NCBI GenBank assembly: GCA_030156305.1
Contig: JASGMZ010000004.1
Span: 1 to 34,411, forward strand
Origin: Bacteroidales bacterium
GTDB lineage: Bacteria; Bacteroidota; Bacteroidia; Bacteroidales; UBA12077
Length of the DNA stretch: 34,411 bases
Reading direction: 5' to 3'
Shown piece after piece: positions 18,857-28,574 of the stretch. A model generated the notes under the pieces. It was given only the letters and a program-made list of their open reading frames with translations. It was not told where the DNA came from and searched no databases. Positions within the stretch are counted from its first letter, which is position 1; the number at the start of each line of letters is the position of its first letter. Made by a program: the position numbers and the translations under genes.

Positions 18857-20050
18857 ATGATTAAAAAAGGAATACAATTAACTACGGTATTATTATTTGT
18901 TGCTGTTTTTTTAGTATCCGCACAGGATGATAAAGAAAAAGCCAATGGATATGAATTTGAAATTATTAAAGAGTTAGAAAATACTCCGGTTAAAAATCAG
19001 TTCCGTTCCGGAACCTGCTGGAGTTTTTCTGCGGTATCTTTTCTTGAATCGGAAATGTTAAACATGGGAAAACTTGAAGTTGACTTATCCGAAGCATGGA
19101 TAATCAGACATTCCTATTCGGATAAAGCAAAACGCTATGTAAGATGGCATGGATATCTGAATTTTGGCGGAGGAGGCGCCTTTCATGATGTAACCAATAC
19201 GATAAAAAAGTACGGTATAGTACCCGAAGAAATTTACGATGGATTGAATTATGGAACAGAGAAATATGTTCATGGTGAGTTTGATGCTGTATTAAAAGGA
19301 TACATGGATCAGGTAATTAAAAATAAAAATCGTGAGCTAAGTACAGCCTGGCATAGCGGGTTAGAAGGCATTCTGGATGCTTATTTGGGAGAAAAACCGG
19401 AAAAATTTACATTACAGGGTAAAGAATATACTCCTGAATCTTTTGCTGCCGAGTTTACCGGTATAAATCCTGAGGATTATATTGAAGTAACTTCGTTTAC
19501 TCATCATCCCTATTATTCAAAATTTATTCTTGAAGTTCCGGATAACTGGTCTTACGACGAGGTGTACAATGTAACGATGGATGATTTTATCGAGATTATC
19601 GATAACTCGTTAGAAATGGGACATACTGTTGCATGGGCCGGTGATGTAAGCGAAAAAGGATTCTCGTGGAAACACGGAATAGCCATTGTTCCGGATATTG
19701 AATATGAAGAAACCAGCGGAACAGATAAGGAGCGGTTAACCGGATTATCAACCGAAGAAAGGATTTATTCTTTCCAGCAGCCGGTAAAAGAGATGGAAAT
19801 AACTCCTGAAATGCGTCAAAAAGAGTTTGATAATTACAATACGACCGACGATCATGGAATGCATATCGTTGGGGTAGCCAAAGATCAAACCGGAAACAAA
19901 TTTTATATCGTAAAAAATAGCTGGGATGTTGATAATCCATACGATGGGTATATTTATATGTCCGAAGCATTTATTAAATATAAAGCCACAGATATAATGG
20001 TACATAAAGAGGTAGTACCTAAGAAAATTGCCAAAAAGTTAGATTTATAA
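18857..20050 (+). CDS. C1 family cysteine peptidase (PepC/bleomycin hydrolase-like aminopeptidase), secreted
   Basis: Signal peptide; PVKNQFRSGTCWSFSAVSFLESE; SWKHGIAIV/DDHGMHIVGVA; YIVKNSWDVDNPYDGYIYMSE. Confidence 0.88.
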   Translation: MIKKGIQLTTVLLFVAVFLVSAQDDKEKANGYEFEIIKELENTPVKNQFRSGTCWSFSAVSFLESEMLNMGKLEVDLSEAWIIRHSYSDKAKRYVRWHGYLNFGGGGAFHDVTNTIKKYGIVPEEIYDGLNYGTEKYVHGEFDAVLKGYMDQVIKNKNRELSTAWHSGLEGILDAYLGEKPEKFTLQGKEYTPESFAAEFTGINPEDYIEVTSFTHHPYYSKFILEVPDNWSYDEVYNVTMDDFIEIIDNSLEMGHTVAWAGDVSEKGFSWKHGIAIVPDIEYEETSGTDKERLTGLSTEERIYSFQQPVKEMEITPEMRQKEFDNYNTTDDHGMHIVGVAKDQTGNKFYIVKNSWDVDNPYDGYIYMSEAFIKYKATDIMVHKEVVPKKIAKKLDL

Positions 20051-20074
20051 TAACAATTCTACATTTATAAGTAT

Positions 20075-20112
20075 AAATCCGCCAATGAAAATTTTCTTTG
20101 GCGGATTTTTGG
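20075..20112 (+). terminator. Rho-independent terminator after the C1 peptidase
   Basis: AAATCCGCCAA...TTGGCGGATTT followed by TT. Confidence 0.8.
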
Positions 20113-20160
20113 TTCAAACAAACAGGTCACTTTAAATGTTGTATTCATAAACATTAGATT

Positions 20161-20937
20161 ATGGATTTACAAATTAACCATCAAACATTTATTGTAACAG
20201 GGGTAACCAGCGGATTCGGCCGATCAGTTGCCCTGAGGTTATTAGAAGAAGGAGCGAACGTAATCGGCGTTGCCCGAAGGAAAGAACTCCTCAGCGAATT
20301 AAAATACACCTATGATTCTCGTTTTGAATATCTGGCAGCAGATATTACTGAAGAGGGTGCTGTGGATCAGTTGATAGAAATAGCAGGGGTTACCAAGATC
20401 TCGGGAATTTTTGTGAATGCCGGAGGCCCGCCGGCAAAATCATTTATGGAAACTGAAATCACCGACTGGGACGAGGCCTATCAAAAGCTTTTGCGTTGGA
20501 AGGTTGATTTGGTGCATAAAATTGTTCCACGGCTGATTGATCAGCACTATGGACGAATTGTATTTTTAGAAAGTAGTTCCGTGAAACAACCCATCGAAAA
20601 CCTTGTACTAAGTACATCATTACGTATGTCGGTGGTTGGAATGGCTAAAACACTATCGCAGGAAATTGCCGATAAAGGAGTAACCGTGAATGTGCTGGCT
20701 CCGGGAACGCATCATACGAATGCCATTGAACGGTTAATCAACAAAAAGACTGAAACGGATGGTATAACTCATGAAGAGGCCCGGGTGATGTTTGAGAAAA
20801 ATACCAGGGTAGGTTTTATGGGCGATCCTGAAGATCTGGCTTCGATAGCGGTTTGGTTATTGTCTCCCTTATCCAAATTTGTTACCGGACAAACGATCTC
20901 CGTATCCGGCGGATCAATTTTAGGGGTTTTTGGATAG
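20161..20937 (+). CDS. SDR family oxidoreductase
   Basis: TGVTSGFGRSVALRLLEEGANVIGVAR; NAGGPPA; C-terminal VTGQTISVSGGSILGVFG. Confidence 0.85.
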   Translation: MDLQINHQTFIVTGVTSGFGRSVALRLLEEGANVIGVARRKELLSELKYTYDSRFEYLAADITEEGAVDQLIEIAGVTKISGIFVNAGGPPAKSFMETEITDWDEAYQKLLRWKVDLVHKIVPRLIDQHYGRIVFLESSSVKQPIENLVLSTSLRMSVVGMAKTLSQEIADKGVTVNVLAPGTHHTNAIERLINKKTETDGITHEEARVMFEKNTRVGFMGDPEDLASIAVWLLSPLSKFVTGQTISVSGGSILGVFG

Positions 20938-20997
20938 GTTATGTTCAATAACTGGTTAAACTTTTTGTTCTCAACACTTAATTCATTTATTTTGTAG

Positions 20998-21228
20998 ATG
21001 AAACAAAAGTTTAGAGCTATGGAATGTAATAAAGATCAGAATAAAAAAAATTGTAATTGTTCATACCCTTGCAGCAGAAAAGGGGTTTGTTGTGAGTGTA
21101 TCGCTTATCACCGGGAGATGGGACAGTTGCCCGCCTGTTACTTCCCTGATGATGTGGAAAAAACATACGACCGTTCAATCAGTAAATTTTTAGAAACGGT
21201 TCAGGAACGCGGGCCTCACTGGAACTAA
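20998..21228 (+). CDS. DUF6485-like small cysteine-rich protein
   Basis: [43 protein letters not shown]; true start may be the internal ATG at 21019. Confidence 0.7.
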   Translation: MKQKFRAMECNKDQNKKNCNCSYPCSRKGVCCECIAYHREMGQLPACYFPDDVEKTYDRSISKFLETVQERGPHWN

Positions 21229-21231
21229 TGT

Positions 21232-21798
21232 ATGGATAAGATTAGATGTGGCTGGGCCAAAAAGCCCTTAGAAATTGAATACCACGATAATGAGTGGGGT
21301 GTTCCGGTGCATGATGACCGTAAACTTTTTGAATTTTTAGTTTTGGATGGTTTCCAGGCCGGATTAAGCTGGTCGGCCATTTTAGCAAAACGCGCTAATT
21401 TCAGCAAGGCATTTGATGATTTCGAATCCCGAAAAATAGCCCGGTACGATGAGAAGAAAATCGAATCTCTGTTGCAGGATGCCGGGATTATCCGTAATAA
21501 ACTAAAAATTAAGGCAGCCATCAGCAATGCCCGGGCATTTTTAAAGGTGCAGGAAGAATTCGGCTCTTTTGACCGCTATATTTGGTCGTTTACTAACGGG
21601 AAAACAATAGTTAACCACTGGAGAACGATGGATGAAGTTCCTGCCACATCCCAGGAATCGGATGCCATGAGTAAGGATCTGAAAAAGCGGGGATTTAAGT
21701 TTGTGGGTTCAACCATTTGTTATGCCTTTATGCAGGCCGCAGGGTTAGTGAATGATCACCTCGTAACCTGTTTCCGATATATGGAAGTTTTACAATAA
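21232..21798 (+). CDS. tag: DNA-3-methyladenine glycosylase I
   Basis: RCGWAKKPLEIEYHDNEWGVPVHDDRKLFEFLVLDGFQAGLSW; FVGSTICYAFMQAAGLVNDHLVTCFRY. Confidence 0.93.
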   Translation: MDKIRCGWAKKPLEIEYHDNEWGVPVHDDRKLFEFLVLDGFQAGLSWSAILAKRANFSKAFDDFESRKIARYDEKKIESLLQDAGIIRNKLKIKAAISNARAFLKVQEEFGSFDRYIWSFTNGKTIVNHWRTMDEVPATSQESDAMSKDLKKRGFKFVGSTICYAFMQAAGLVNDHLVTCFRYMEVLQ

Positions 21799-21957
21799 AA
21801 AATCAACGCAAATCGCGTTCTACAGTTGTAGATCAGTGCCATCTGCGTTCTATTTAATGAATTATGATGAAACATCCATGCACTGAAGTTTACAAAAATG
21901 GAATGAATATAACATGGATGTTCCACAAGGCCAATTAATTAACTAAAATATATTCTT

Positions 21958-23364
21958 GTGAATAACGATATTATATGTGCCATATCCACACCGCAGGGAA
22001 ACGGAGCCATTGCGGTTATTCGTTTAAGTGGTGATGAATCGATAGCCCTTACCGATAAGGTGTTCCAATCAGCAATCGATAAAAAACTGATTGACCAGCA
22101 GCCGAATACCCTGCATTTTGGCGTGTTAAAAGAGGGTGATAACATTATTGACGAGGTGGTTGTATCTCTTTTTAAAGCACCACGATCATACACCGGTGAA
22201 GATGTAGTAGAAATTTCCTGCCACGGATCAGTATATATTCAACAACAGATTCTTCAGTTGTTGATTAGAAAAGGAGCAAGGCTGGCCAAGCCCGGAGAGT
22301 TTACCCTGCGTGCTTTTGTCAATGGGAAAATGGATTTATCGCAGGCTGAAGCAGTAGCTGATCTTATCGCTTCTTCCTCTGCCACCTCACACAAAGTGGC
22401 TATCCAGCAAATGCGTGGTGGTTTTTCAAGCGAAATTGCAAACCTGCGCGACAGGCTGCTCCATTTTATTTCCTTACTTGAGCTGGAGCTCGATTTTAGC
22501 GAGGAAGATGTGGAATTTGCCGACCGTGGCCAGCTAAACGAACTATTGAATAACATCCAACATTTAATCCAAAAACTGCTTAAATCGTTCGAATTAGGAA
22601 ATGTAATCAAAAACGGTGTGCCTGTTGCCATTGTTGGGCATACCAATGTGGGAAAATCGACCCTGCTGAATAAAATACTAAACGAAGAAAAAGCCATCGT
22701 TTCCGAGATTGCCGGCACCACACGCGATGTAATCGAAGATGTGATAAATATCGAAGGAGTAACGTTCCGTTTTATCGATACCGCCGGTATCCGTGAAACA
22801 ACCGATACCATCGAAACCCTTGGCATTGAACGTACCTACGACCGCATCGCCAAATCATCCATAGTGCTGTTACTGGTGGATGCTACCGAAAAAGTTGCGG
22901 ACATTGCACAGGCGGTAAAAAAAGTAAAAGAAAAAATTGGCGCTACCGATAAAAAGCTGATTGTGATTGTAAATAAAATAGACCGTTTAAACGATTCGAC
23001 GATAGAGCAGGAGATCAATCAGTCGCTAAATAATCTACTCGATGAGCATGATGTGCACATAAAAATATCGGCCAAAACGGGCGAAAATATTGAGAAACTA
23101 ATTGAAGAACTGTTGTCGGTGGTTAACCTGGCTGCCCTGAACCAAAACGAAGTGATTGTAACCAATGCACGTCATTACGAAGCACTGGAAAAAGCATCGG
23201 TAGCGCTGCAACGCGCCATCGACGGACTAGACACTGGGATTACCGGCGACTTTCTGGCTATGGACATCCGCGAAGTACTCCATTACCTGGGTGAGATAAC
23301 CGGAGAAATCACTACTGATGAGGTACTTGGAAATATTTTTAAGAATTTCTGTATCGGAAAATAA
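21958..23364 (+). CDS. mnmE: tRNA uridine-5-carboxymethylaminomethyl(34) synthesis GTPase MnmE
   Basis: ICAISTPQGNGAIAVIRLSG; GHTNVGKSTLLN; DTAGIRETTDTIE; C-terminal NIFKNFCIGK; GTG start. Confidence 0.96.
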   Translation: MNNDIICAISTPQGNGAIAVIRLSGDESIALTDKVFQSAIDKKLIDQQPNTLHFGVLKEGDNIIDEVVVSLFKAPRSYTGEDVVEISCHGSVYIQQQILQLLIRKGARLAKPGEFTLRAFVNGKMDLSQAEAVADLIASSSATSHKVAIQQMRGGFSSEIANLRDRLLHFISLLELELDFSEEDVEFADRGQLNELLNNIQHLIQKLLKSFELGNVIKNGVPVAIVGHTNVGKSTLLNKILNEEKAIVSEIAGTTRDVIEDVINIEGVTFRFIDTAGIRETTDTIETLGIERTYDRIAKSSIVLLLVDATEKVADIAQAVKKVKEKIGATDKKLIVIVNKIDRLNDSTIEQEINQSLNNLLDEHDVHIKISAKTGENIEKLIEELLSVVNLAALNQNEVIVTNARHYEALEKASVALQRAIDGLDTGITGDFLAMDIREVLHYLGEITGEITTDEVLGNIFKNFCIGK

Positions 23365-23422
23365 TTGATAATAAGAATTTTGTATTTTTACATTACAGGC
23401 ATATCGTTAATTTGTAGCAGTT

Positions 23423-23443
23423 ATGCTGAACTTGTTTCAGCAT
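23423..23443. repeat. Small palindrome ATGCTGAA-CTTGT-TTCAGCAT upstream of the GIY-YIG gene
   Basis: Perfect 8-bp stem, 5-nt loop. Confidence 0.7.
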
Positions 23444-23461
23444 CTGTTTAATTAACCAACC

Positions 23462-23812
23462 ATGATAAAACAAGGATACGTCTACATTATGTCAAATAAA
23501 AACAGAACAACCTTGTATATCGGTGTTACCAATAATCTGGAACGCCGGGTGCTCGAACATAAAGCTGCCTGTGGTTCAAAATTCACATCAAAATACAATC
23601 TTTTTTATTTGCTTTACTGGGAGAAAATTGATGGAATGCAGCGAGCGATAGGCCGGGAAAAACAATTAAAAAACTGGCATAGCGAATGGAAATGGAACAT
23701 CATTCAAGAAGAAAACCCTGCGTTGAAAGATTTAGCCGGGGATTGGTTCTCGGATGATGTGATAAAAGAATATAAAAGGAGCCATTTGGCAGATTCCGAA
23801 GCTAGTTCGTAA
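23462..23812 (+). CDS. Small GIY-YIG nuclease family protein
   Basis: GYVYIMSNKNRTTLYIGVTNNLERRVLEHK; KIDGMQRAIGREKQLKNW. Confidence 0.9.
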   Translation: MIKQGYVYIMSNKNRTTLYIGVTNNLERRVLEHKAACGSKFTSKYNLFYLLYWEKIDGMQRAIGREKQLKNWHSEWKWNIIQEENPALKDLAGDWFSDDVIKEYKRSHLADSEASS

Positions 23813-23845
23813 TGACTGCAAAACATCCGATGAAACAAGAATATG

Positions 23846-24009
23846 TATATAGTGGCTATAAGAAAACGTCAATAACTGCGTTACGCTCGCATTGGCAACC
23901 AGTCATTTACGTCAGTAAACTCCTGGATGCCAATTCTTCGCAAGCCTTGTTCTTGACGTTTTTTATTACGCCACTAAAAAAACTGGCGTTTTCTAAGATG
24001 CACTATATA
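23846..24009. mobile_element. Palindromic MITE/REP-like element, complete copy (164 bp)
   Basis: Perfect 9-bp TIRs TATATAGTG/CACTATATA; N6-spaced inner repeats AGAAAACG/CGTTTTCT; 97/98 nt identical to 34314-34411. Confidence 0.8.
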
Positions 24010-24160
24010 TCTTATCTAACAAAAACAGAACAACACTTTATCCCGGATGCCCAAAGCTTTTTATCTGTATAATCTTAAAAATATTTTCCTAAACACCCTT
24101 GTTCTTTTTTGCTTTTTGTTTGTTTTTGTTAATTTTAGGTTCTGTTAAAATAATAAATGC

Positions 24161-26926
24161 ATGGGTAAAACACCTGAACAAATTGCACGTGAAAAGATTG
24201 ACCAAATGCTGATATCAGCGGGCTGGGTTGTTCAGGATATGAAAGATATCAACCTCGGGGCTTCGTTGGGTGTTATTGTCAGGGAATATCCTACCGAAAC
24301 AGGGCCGGCAGATTATATTATGTTTGTTAACCGTAATCCGGTGGGTGTGATCGAAGCTAAAAAAGAAGGAACTATATTAACTACTGTAGAAGAACAATCG
24401 GAGCGATATGCCACCAGCGGATTGAAATGGAATATCGATCAGCAAAAATTACCATTTATTTACGAAAGTACCGGAGTTATTACACGGTTTACAGATAATC
24501 GCGATCCGGTACCTCGTTCCAGGGAGATTTTTCATTTTCACAGGCCGGAAACACTGGAAGAATTAGTAAAACAAGAAAATTCCTTTCGCTACCGGTTAAG
24601 GAATGACATTCCGGTATTAAACCCTGAAGGGCTAAGAGCTTGCCAGGTAAATGCTATTACCAGGCTCGAAAAATCTTTTGCTGAAAATAAACCCAGGGCG
24701 CTCATTCAGATGGCCACCGGTTCGGGGAAAACATTTACAGCTATCACTTCGGTTTACCGGTTACTTAAATTTGCCCATGCAAAAAGAATTTTGTTTCTGG
24801 TGGATACCAAAAATCTGGGTGAACAAGCTGAACAGGAGTTTCAGGCATACAAGCCAAACGATGATAAACGTAAGTTTACCGAACTATATACAGTACAGCG
24901 GTTAAGCTCCTCATACATTAACCAAAGCTCGCAGGTTTGTATCAGTACGATACAGCGCATGTATTCTATTTTAAAAGGTGAAGAGCTTGACGAAACGGCC
25001 GAAGAACATTCGTTAAATGAAATAAAATTAAACAACGAAAATCCCAAAGAAGTGGTTTATAATCCGGATGTTCCGATAGAAACTTTCGATGTAATCATTA
25101 TTGATGAGTGCCACCGTTCTATTTATAATTTATGGAAACAGGTGCTCGATTATTTTGATGCTCTTCTGATTGGATTAACAGCTACACCCGATAATCGCAC
25201 TTTTGCTTTCTTTCACGAAAATGTGGTAAGCGAATATACCCATGAAGAAGCAATTGCCGACGGGGTAAATGTAGGATACGATATTTATACTATCGAAACG
25301 GAAATAACCCAAAATGGAGCAAAAATTGATGCCAAACAATTTGTGGATTTTCGCAGTAAGTTAACCCGTAAAAAACGTTGGGGGCAATTAGACGAAGAAG
25401 AAGAATATACGGGCAGGAATCTCGACCGTAATATTGTTAATCCAAGCCAGATAAGACAAGTTATACGCACATTTAAAGAAAAACTTTTAACTGAAATCTT
25501 TCCAAACCGCAAGGAAGTACCCAAAACCCTTATTTTTGCCAAAACCGACAGCCATGCCGATGATATTATTCAGATTGTGCGCGAAGAGTTTGGCGAAGGA
25601 AACCAGTTTTGTAAAAAAATCACCTATAAAATTGATGAGGATCCAAAATCCCTTTTAGCCTCGTTCCGAAATGCATACTATCCGCGTATTGCTGTTACGG
25701 TAGATATGATTGCCACCGGAACCGATGTAAAACCTTTAGAGGTGCTTTTGTTTATGCGCGATGTAAAGAGCAGAAACTACTTTGAGCAGATGAAAGGCCG
25801 CGGAACAAGAACCTACCGAAAGGATGACCTGCAAAAAGTAACGCCTTCGGCCGTTTCCAATAAAACACATTTTGTGATTGTGGATGCCATCGGCGTATGC
25901 AAATCGGTAAAAACCGAAAGCAGGGCACTGGAACGAAAAAAATCGGTCCCGCTTAAAGATCTGGTGATGAATGTAATGATGAATAACCGCGATGAAGATA
26001 CCTATACATCTCTTGCCGGGCGTTTGGGCCGAATAGAAAAGCAAATGACCCCTGAGGAAAAAAATCAATTTAAAGCTATTGCCGGTGGTAAAAGTATTCA
26101 CCAGGTAACCCATGAGCTCTTAAATGCCTACAATCCCGACTGTGCTATTGAAGAAACAAAAGCAAAATATCCCGAAACGGTTAATCTCGATGAGCAGGAA
26201 ATCCCGGCCGAAAGAGTAGAAGAAAGTAAGCAGGAATTGATAAATAAAGCAGGCAATGTATTTACCGGAGAGCTGTTGCAATATATCGAAAAAGTAAAAA
26301 CTGCACACGAGCAGATTATTGATACCGTAAACCTGGATAAAGTAAATTTTGCAGGTTTTTCGGACGATATGCAAGAGAAGGCCAAAGAAACCATCAAAAG
26401 CTTTGAGGCGTTTATTGAGGCGAATAAAGATGAAATTATTGCGCTTCGGATTTTTTACGATCAGCCTTATAAGCGCAGAAAGTTTTCTTATCAAATGATC
26501 AAAGAATTGCGCGGGAAATTGCTGCAAAGCAAACCCAATCTATCTATAATGACTGTTTGGGAAGCATATAAACGTTTGGAAAACAAACAAATATCGAACC
26601 CGGCCACCGAATTAACCGCATTGGTGGCTTTGGTAAGGCGTGCAATAGGGCTTGATACGGGCTTAACCCGGTTTGAAAGTACCGTAAATAATAATTTTAA
26701 ACAATGGGTGTTTACCAAAAATGCCGGTAATGTACAGTTTAGCAAAGAGCAAATGGAGTGGCTGCGGATGATGAAAGATTACATAGCCACCTCAATGAAT
26801 ATCGAAAAAGACGATTTTGACAACGAGCCCTTTGCCGAAAAAGGCGGGTTAATGAAAGTATGGAATATTTTTGGTGATCAACTGGAAGATATTGTAGAAG
26901 AATTAAATGTTGAATTAATTGCATAA
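24161..26926 (+). CDS. hsdR: Type I restriction endonuclease subunit R (HsdR)
   Basis: GPADYIMFVNRNPVGVIEAKKEG nuclease motif; MATGSGKTFTA; DECHRSIYNLWKQVLDYFDALLIGLTATP; GRGTRTYRKDDL. Confidence 0.95.
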   Translation: MGKTPEQIAREKIDQMLISAGWVVQDMKDINLGASLGVIVREYPTETGPADYIMFVNRNPVGVIEAKKEGTILTTVEEQSERYATSGLKWNIDQQKLPFIYESTGVITRFTDNRDPVPRSREIFHFHRPETLEELVKQENSFRYRLRNDIPVLNPEGLRACQVNAITRLEKSFAENKPRALIQMATGSGKTFTAITSVYRLLKFAHAKRILFLVDTKNLGEQAEQEFQAYKPNDDKRKFTELYTVQRLSSSYINQSSQVCISTIQRMYSILKGEELDETAEEHSLNEIKLNNENPKEVVYNPDVPIETFDVIIIDECHRSIYNLWKQVLDYFDALLIGLTATPDNRTFAFFHENVVSEYTHEEAIADGVNVGYDIYTIETEITQNGAKIDAKQFVDFRSKLTRKKRWGQLDEEEEYTGRNLDRNIVNPSQIRQVIRTFKEKLLTEIFPNRKEVPKTLIFAKTDSHADDIIQIVREEFGEGNQFCKKITYKIDEDPKSLLASFRNAYYPRIAVTVDMIATGTDVKPLEVLLFMRDVKSRNYFEQMKGRGTRTYRKDDLQKVTPSAVSNKTHFVIVDAIGVCKSVKTESRALERKKSVPLKDLVMNVMMNNRDEDTYTSLAGRLGRIEKQMTPEEKNQFKAIAGGKSIHQVTHELLNAYNPDCAIEETKAKYPETVNLDEQEIPAERVEESKQELINKAGNVFTGELLQYIEKVKTAHEQIIDTVNLDKVNFAGFSDDMQEKAKETIKSFEAFIEANKDEIIALRIFYDQPYKRRKFSYQMIKELRGKLLQSKPNLSIMTVWEAYKRLENKQISNPATELTALVALVRRAIGLDTGLTRFESTVNNNFKQWVFTKNAGNVQFSKEQMEWLRMMKDYIATSMNIEKDDFDNEPFAEKGGLMKVWNIFGDQLEDIVEELNVELIA

Positions 26927-26940
26927 CTATATTCGTAAAA

Positions 26941-27846
26941 ATGAGTAGGAATAGCGAAAATATTCTTGAAAAACCTAAATCAGAATGGGGAGGGATTTGG
27001 ACTGAAAAGAAACTTGATGCATTTGCTAAATATGTTTCCGCCTATTTAAGAATAATGAATAGGAATAAGTATTGGAAAACTATTTATTTTGATGGTTTTG
27101 CAGGAAGCGGTACCAGAAAGTCAAATTGTAAATCTCCAATATACAGGCAGTTACTATTAACCGAACAGGAAGAAAGATTATATAAAGGTGCAGCTGAACG
27201 TGTACTTTCATTACCTGATAAATTAAAATTCGATTATCATTACTTCATTGATTCAAATGAAGAGTCTCTTAATAATTTAAAGGATAGATTATTAGATTTT
27301 CAGGAAAGTTATCAAAATCAATTTCAGTACAGGACAGGCGATTGTAATCAACACTTGTTGGATCTTTCTAAAGCTATGAAATCGAATAAAAATAAATACG
27401 CATCACTTGTTTTATTGGATCCGTTTGGTATGCAAATTAGTTGGGATTCTATTGAATCATTAAAAGAAACAAGAACAGATATTTGGATTTTGATTCCGAC
27501 AGGGGTAATTGTTAACCGATTGTTAGATAAATCTTGTCAGCTTAAAAATTCAAAGAAACTTCAATCTTTTTTTGGGCTAAGTAAAGATGAAATAATTGAG
27601 TATTTTTACCAGAAAGAAGTAAGGTCAACCTTATTCGGCGATGAAGAAGTTATAACAAAGGTTTCTAAACCAATTGAAAAAATTGCTGAATTATATTCGA
27701 AAAGATTAAAATCTATTTGGAAATTTGTGACAGATAAACCGTTAAGGTTAGAAAATTCAAGGGGTGTGCCGATTTTTCATTTTGTTTTTGCTTCAAATCA
27801 TCCGGCAGCAGTTAAAATTGCAAAAGAAATTATTAAAAGTTCATAA
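26941..27846 (+). CDS. Three-Cys-motif partner protein (TcmP-like)
   Basis: KLDAFAKYVSAYLRIM...YFDGFAGSGTR; YFIDSNEESLNNL; LVLLDPFGMQISWDSI; ends 2 nt before a Gp37/Gp68 gene. Confidence 0.85.
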   Translation: MSRNSENILEKPKSEWGGIWTEKKLDAFAKYVSAYLRIMNRNKYWKTIYFDGFAGSGTRKSNCKSPIYRQLLLTEQEERLYKGAAERVLSLPDKLKFDYHYFIDSNEESLNNLKDRLLDFQESYQNQFQYRTGDCNQHLLDLSKAMKSNKNKYASLVLLDPFGMQISWDSIESLKETRTDIWILIPTGVIVNRLLDKSCQLKNSKKLQSFFGLSKDEIIEYFYQKEVRSTLFGDEEVITKVSKPIEKIAELYSKRLKSIWKFVTDKPLRLENSRGVPIFHFVFASNHPAAVKIAKEIIKSS

Positions 27847-27848
27847 TT

Positions 27849-28571
27849 ATGGCAACAACAAAAATAGAATGGACAGAAAGTACATGGAATCCTGTAACAG
27901 GATGCACTAAAATATCAGCAGGTTGTAAGTTTTGTTATGCAGAAGTTATGACCAGACGTTTAAAAGCCATGGGACAGGAAAAATATCGTTACGGGTTTGA
28001 TTTAACTTTACATCCCGAAACGTTAAAAGAACCCTATACCTGGAGAAAATCAAGAATGATTTTCGTAAATTCCATGAGCGATCTTTTTCATAAAGATATT
28101 CCTGTAGATTATATTCAAAAGGTTTTTAAAGTAATAAAGGATAACCCACAGCATGTTTTTCAGGTATTAACTAAAAGAGCTGATGTGTTAAAGTTTTATG
28201 ATAGTGAAGGATTGCTTGAGTGGCCTCATAACTTATGGATGGGAGTAACTGTTGAAAACAATGATGCTGTTGATCGAATAGATAACTTAAGAAATACAGG
28301 AGCAAGAGTTAAATTTCTTTCTTGCGAACCTTTATTAAGTGATTTACCTAGATTGAATTTGAGTCATATTGACTGGGTAATTGTTGGTGGAGAAAGCGGG
28401 CGAACACCACGTCCAATGAAAGAAGAATGGGTGATTGATATTAAAAAGCAATGCCAGCAAGCAAATGTTGCTTTTTACTTTAAACAATGGGGCGGTACAA
28501 ACAAAAAGAAAGCGGGTAGAAAGTTAGAAGGTAAAGTTTATGCTGAAATGCCTGTGTTAAACGATTTATAA
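27849..28571 (+). CDS. Phage Gp37/Gp68 (DUF5131) family three-Cys-motif protein
   Basis: IEWTESTWNPVTGCTKISAGCKFCYAE (C-x6-C-x2-C), MSDLFHKDIP, FQVLTKRAD, WVIVGGESGRTPRPM. Confidence 0.9.
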   Translation: MATTKIEWTESTWNPVTGCTKISAGCKFCYAEVMTRRLKAMGQEKYRYGFDLTLHPETLKEPYTWRKSRMIFVNSMSDLFHKDIPVDYIQKVFKVIKDNPQHVFQVLTKRADVLKFYDSEGLLEWPHNLWMGVTVENNDAVDRIDNLRNTGARVKFLSCEPLLSDLPRLNLSHIDWVIVGGESGRTPRPMKEEWVIDIKKQCQQANVAFYFKQWGGTNKKKAGRKLEGKVYAEMPVLNDL

Positions 28572-28574
28572 AAA

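Noticed and set aside
22254-22826. 190-aa minus-strand ORF inside mnmE
   Set aside because: Antisense shadow ORF of a confident housekeeping gene; serine-rich low-information translation.
23812-24072. 86-aa plus-strand ORF (MTAKHPMKQEYVYSGYKKTSITALRSHWQPVIYVSK...)
   Set aside because: It is a translation through the palindromic element at 23846-24009, and the same peptide frame would recur wherever the repeat lies; treated as non-coding.
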